Position numbers and translations under genes: made by a program. This document shows, piece after piece, positions 7,115-9,549 of a stretch of 9,549 nucleotides of DNA. The notes below the pieces were generated by a model. The model ran no database searches, was not told the origin of the DNA, and worked only from the letters and a program-made list of their open reading frames with translations. The DNA lies in the NCBI GenBank assembly GCA_021789095.1, contig JAJYJX010000098.1:1-9549 (forward strand), written 5' to 3'. The stretch is from a bacterium (lineage in GTDB: Bacteria; JAMCPX01). The number at the start of each line of letters is the position of its first letter. Positions within the stretch are counted from its first letter, which is position 1.

Positions 7115-7897
7115 TTACTTCCTCTTATACGCTGGTGTCCTGCCTTCTTCGAGTGCTTTTTTGCCTTCAGAGTAATCATACGAGTTTAGGATCGTTGAGT
7201 AGTCTTCCATGTCCTCCTGGATGGCCGCCATGAAGTCCTTGAGGGTTGCGTCTACAACAGCCCTTTTTATCGCAGTCATTGAAAGCGGTGCATGCCTTGA
7301 AAATCCCTTGAGCAGCTTTATGCCTTCATCCAGCAGGCTGTTCCTGTTTACCACGGCATCTATCAAGCCATATTCCAGAGCTGATTGCGGGTTTACAAGT
7401 TTACCCTTGAGCAACAATTCTTTTGCCCTTGTTTCACCGATAAGTTTGACAAGCCTGTATATGCCGCCAAAGGGCGGGAAAGTTCCCAGCTTTACGTCCG
7501 GGAATCCTATAGTTATATCGTCATCCGATGCAATCCTGAAGTCTGTCGCAAGTGCGAGTTCCATGCCGAACCCAACACAGTGGCCGTTTATCAGAGTGAG
7601 TGTGGGTATATGCAAGCGCTGTATTGATAACAGCAGTTCAGCAATGAACCTGAGATGTTTTTTTAGTTTTCGTTCCTTATCTGTTTCCACAATGTCGATG
7701 ATCTCATGGCCCGAGATGAATATTCCGTCAATGGCGCTTGTTATGATCAGGCCTTCATAACCGTTATGCATAACAACATTGCGCATTACGGTGTGGAGTT
7801 GTTCCAGGACAGGCAGTTTGACGAAATTGTCAGGCGGCCTGTTAATTTTTATTACCAGTATATTCTGCTCATCATTATGCAGTATAAACGTATCCAT
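7115..7897 (-). CDS. Enoyl-CoA hydratase/isomerase (crotonase) family protein
   Basis: A 260-aa single-domain crotonase fold, expected to act on an acyl-CoA thioester in the cytoplasm. Oxyanion-hole segments are FISGHEI (60-66) and NGHCVGFGMELA (104-115). E113 matches the first catalytic Glu of enoyl-CoA hydratase. At the second catalytic Glu position the usual 'PE' is PD (D134 in GFPDVKLG), and the glycine-rich 'PGxGG' is PPFGG (141-145). Hydratase activity is therefore uncertain; isomerase, hydrolase or another crotonase chemistry is possible. ATG 7897 gives the normal N-terminus; an in-frame TTG at 7933 would add 12 residues but lies in a candidate -35 box. No strong RBS precedes either. 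Not part of an obvious beta-oxidation cluster here. Confidence 0.85.
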   Translation of the reverse strand: MDTFILHNDEQNILVIKINRPPDNFVKLPVLEQLHTVMRNVVMHNGYEGLIITSAIDGIFISGHEIIDIVETDKERKLKKHLRFIAELLLSIQRLHIPTLTLINGHCVGFGMELALATDFRIASDDDITIGFPDVKLGTFPPFGGIYRLVKLIGETRAKELLLKGKLVNPQSALEYGLIDAVVNRNSLLDEGIKLLKGFSRHAPLSMTAIKRAVVDATLKDFMAAIQEDMEDYSTILNSYDYSEGKKALEEGRTPAYKRK

Positions 7898-7904
7898 ACA
7901 GCTG

Positions 7905-7933
7905 AGTATAGTTTGTACAGTATTTTTTTTCAA
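7905..7933 (-). promoter_or_regulatory. Candidate sigma70 promoter of the crotonase gene
   Basis: TTGAAA (7933-7928), 17-base spacer, TATACT (7910-7905), each 5 of 6 consensus. Predicted transcription start is about 7898, directly at the ATG at 7897, which would make the mRNA leaderless unless translation starts elsewhere. Confidence 0.5.
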
Positions 7934-7971
7934 TTAAAACTTATCAATGGCTTAACATGTGAGATAAACAG

Positions 7972-7989
7972 GCGCACTTGAAAATGCGC
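7972..7989. repeat. Short inverted repeat GCGCA-8-TGCGC
   Basis: GCGCA (7972-7976) and TGCGC (7985-7989) lie in the divergent promoter region between the crotonase and regulator genes, 12 bases from the larger palindrome. Short enough to be chance. Confidence 0.35.
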
Positions 7990-8001
7990 TATAAAATCAG
8001 C

Positions 8002-8023
8002 CGGTGTTGAATTAACAACACCG
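8002..8023. promoter_or_regulatory. Perfect palindrome, candidate operator in the divergent region
   Basis: CGGTGTTG (8002-8009), 6 A/T bases, CAACACCG (8016-8023): two perfect 8-bp arms. It lies between the divergently oriented crotonase and regulator genes, about 70-90 bases upstream of the predicted regulator transcription start. On neither strand is it followed directly by a T-run, so an operator fits better than a terminator. The neighbouring Fis-type HTH protein is the natural candidate ligand; that is inference. Confidence 0.5.
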
Positions 8024-8057
8024 TGTATCTGCGTAAGTCCAAAAACAAAGAAAAGTG

Positions 8058-8084
8058 TTGAAATTTTATCAAACATGTTATAAA
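8058..8084 (+). promoter_or_regulatory. Candidate promoter of the PAS/Fis regulator
   Basis: TTGAAA (8058-8063), a short 15-base spacer, and an extended -10 TGTTATAAA (8076-8084). The TG extension could compensate for the spacing. A start near 8091 leaves an AT-rich leader of about 18 bases. Confidence 0.4.
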
Positions 8085-8108
8085 AGGCAAACAATAAATA
8101 ATAATATT

Positions 8109-8690
8109 ATGCGTATGGCTAATTTTAATAAACTATTTAATAATTTTACTCTTTTAATAAACAGCATTGTAGCACCTGCCTTTGTTTTTGATGGAGATAA
8201 CAGGATTGTTAAAATGAATACCCCTCTGACTAGTATTATGAAGAAAGCAAATATGCATACCGGTGACATCAATATAGATACCATTCTTAAGGTTAACGGC
8301 TGCAATATGAAGATTAAGAAGGAGCATCTGAGGAAAAACGGGATAACCGTAATGAAATACGGTCAGCGCAGGGTCATACATGTAGCAATAACGTCGGACC
8401 GGCGTGCGTACTGCGGCGGTATAATGATCATAGCAGGTAAACAATCCCGCAGATATTCAGTTACCGGTAGATCCTTCCCTGTTTTGTCAAAACAAGGCAT
8501 AGAAAACAAGGATAAACAGTTATTTTACAAGGGTAAAAGATACAACGGATTGAAAGATATACTGAATAAGATTGAAAAAGAATTTATCCAGCAAACACTC
8601 AATCTTACAAACAACAGATCCGAGGCCATTACAGTGCTCGGTGTTTCAAGAAGAACTTTTTATTATAAGATAAGGAAGTACAGGCTTTAA
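8109..8690 (+). CDS. PAS-like / Fis-type HTH transcriptional regulator without AAA+ domain
   Basis: A 193-aa protein from ATG 8109. Residues about 13-110 look like a PAS-type sensor: NSIVAPAFVFDGDNRIVKMN (18-37) is the usual first strands and helix entry, and beta-rich segments follow (RRVIHVAIT, YCGGIMIIAG). A basic linker leads to a C-terminal Fis-family HTH (154-193): EKEFIQQTL, NNRSEAITVLGVSRRTFYYKIRKYRL region with helix-turn-helix at about 169-190. This HTH is typical of NtrC-type sigma54 activators, but the central AAA+ domain (GAFTGA, Walker motifs) is absent. The gene is visibly more AT-rich than its neighbours and lysine/asparagine rich. No clear RBS is seen; ATG 8115 or GTG 8055 are alternative starts. 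It is divergent from the crotonase gene and may regulate it or itself. Confidence 0.75.
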   Translation: MRMANFNKLFNNFTLLINSIVAPAFVFDGDNRIVKMNTPLTSIMKKANMHTGDINIDTILKVNGCNMKIKKEHLRKNGITVMKYGQRRVIHVAITSDRRAYCGGIMIIAGKQSRRYSVTGRSFPVLSKQGIENKDKQLFYKGKRYNGLKDILNKIEKEFIQQTLNLTNNRSEAITVLGVSRRTFYYKIRKYRL

Positions 8691-9549
8691 TGGTTGCTAT
8701 TGATTGATAGCTCCAGTTCTTTCGCAGAAGCTGTTGCTGTACCTATTTTTCCCACGACGATGCCTGCTGCATGATTTGATATGATGCACGCGTCCAGCCA
8801 CGGTGCTCCGGCTGCAAGTGCCAGAGAGAGTGTTGATATCACAGTGTCACCCGCGCCTGTGACATCGTAAACCTCTTTTGCAATAGTAGGGATATGCTTT
8901 ACTGTGCCGTCCTTCTGAAACAGGCTCATACCATATTCACCTCTTGTTATGAGTATTGCATCTGTTTCGTATTTCCTCACAAGATGCATGCCTGCCTTAA
9001 TAAGGGCTTTTGTGGAATCTATTTCAAAACCGCATGCTTCTTCAGCTTCTTGCTGGTTAGGAGTTATGACTGTAACGCCTTTATAGAATCTGAAATTCCT
9101 TATTTTGGGATCAACGGATACAACGATGCCATTTTTCTTTTTAAATTCCAGTATACTGGAAATTATACCTTTGTTAATCAGTCCCTTGCCATAATCAGAT
9201 ACAATTACGCCATCAAATTCACTGAGCCTTGATCTAAGAAATTCTACGATGTTCCTGTGGGTTCTGTTCGAGAGTTCTTCCTTGGTCTCCCTGTCAAACC
9301 TCACTACCTGCTGGTGTTGTGCAATGACCCTTGTTTTTATTGATGTCGGTCTGAGTGCATCAACTATTATCCCCTCGGTGCCGTAGCCGGCCTCTTTTAA
9401 CATTTCGATTAATCTTTCGCCGTTATAATCATTGCCTATTACGCCCAGCAGCAGGCCTTGCCCTCCGAGTGATTTTATGTTCTGCGCTACATTAGCAGCT
9501 CCGCCGAACGTTATATTTTCCTTTGTTACCTCGACGACAGGAGATCGGA
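8687..9549 (-). CDS. rfaE1: D-glycero-D-manno-heptose-7-phosphate kinase (RfaE1/HldE kinase domain), 5' end missing
   Basis: PfkB/ribokinase-family kinase that phosphorylates heptose-7-phosphate at O-1 for ADP-heptose, a building block of the LPS inner core. The frame is open to the window edge (first full codon at 9547-9545), so about 286 residues are seen and perhaps 40 N-terminal ones are missing. Signatures are FGGAANVAQNI (substrate binding), the RPTSIKTRVIAQHQQVVRFDRE stretch split around 9342-9277, characteristic of RfaE1, TPNQQEAEEA, and the catalytic DVTGAGDT near the end. The protein stops after the kinase domain, so the nucleotidyltransferase half found in bifunctional HldE must be a separate gene, if present. 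The TAA stop shares TTAA (8687-8690) with the convergent regulator gene. Confidence 0.88.
   Translation of the reverse strand, partial: RSPVVEVTKENITFGGAANVAQNIKSLGGQGLLLGVIGNDYNGERLIEMLKEAGYGTEGIIVDALRPTSIKTRVIAQHQQVVRFDRETKEELSNRTHRNIVEFLRSRLSEFDGVIVSDYGKGLINKGIISSILEFKKKNGIVVSVDPKIRNFRFYKGVTVITPNQQEAEEACGFEIDSTKALIKAGMHLVRKYETDAILITRGEYGMSLFQKDGTVKHIPTIAKEVYDVTGAGDTVISTLSLALAAGAPWLDACIISNHAAGIVVGKIGTATASAKELELSINSNH

Noticed and set aside
8002-8023. Intrinsic terminator at the palindrome
   Set aside because: No T-run follows directly on either strand, and no gene ends nearby that it would terminate.
7934-8108. Sigma54 (-24/-12) promoter in the divergent region, suggested by the Fis-type HTH
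   Set aside because: No TGGCAC-N5-TTGC-like sequence found on either strand.

Overview
The window reads as a chromosome segment of a Gram-negative, probably anaerobic bacterium. The best guess from gene style is Desulfobacterota (syntrophic 'deltaproteobacterial' lineages) or a relative such as Nitrospirota; this is inference, since no rRNA or other marker is present. The Gram-negative call rests on an LPS heptose kinase (RfaE1/HldE type) and a secreted TPR protein. Nearly everything is coded on the minus strand, with short gaps and few overlaps.

Layout, in minus-strand transcription order from the right. (1) 9549-8687: 3' part of a PfkB-family heptose-7-phosphate kinase. (2) 8109-8690, plus strand: a small AT-rich regulator with a PAS-like N-terminus and a Fis-type HTH, ending tail-to-tail on the kinase. 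(3) 8108-7898: a divergent intergenic region with a perfect 8-bp-arm palindrome and candidate promoters in both directions. (4) 7897-7115: a divergent enoyl-CoA hydratase/crotonase-family protein. (5) 7114-6930: an AT-rich spacer with inverted and direct repeats and a strong sigma70-like promoter. (6) 6929-6120: a signal-peptide TPR protein with an internal duplication. (7) 6098-182: a tryptophan operon trpE-trpG-trpD-trpC-trpB2-trpF, tightly packed. (8) 195-65: a promoter inside the end of trpF, then a molybdenum-cofactor (Moco) type riboswitch whose closing helix contains the ribosome binding site of a gene starting at 58 and leaving the window.

The trp genes encode every step from chorismate to indole-glycerol phosphate: TrpE/TrpG make anthranilate, TrpD adds phosphoribose, TrpF isomerises and TrpC closes the indole ring. 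The last step is represented only by a TrpB2-type beta chain. No trpA lies in the window, and the operon stops where the riboswitch unit begins. The TPR gene sits 21 bases before trpE behind the only convincing promoter, so it looks like the first cistron of the trp transcript. I see no leader peptide, attenuator or T-box.

The most interesting items are the Moco-type riboswitch with its promoter buried in trpF, the TrpB2-only trp operon led by a secreted TPR protein, and the AAA+-less PAS/Fis regulator with a palindrome in its divergent promoter region.
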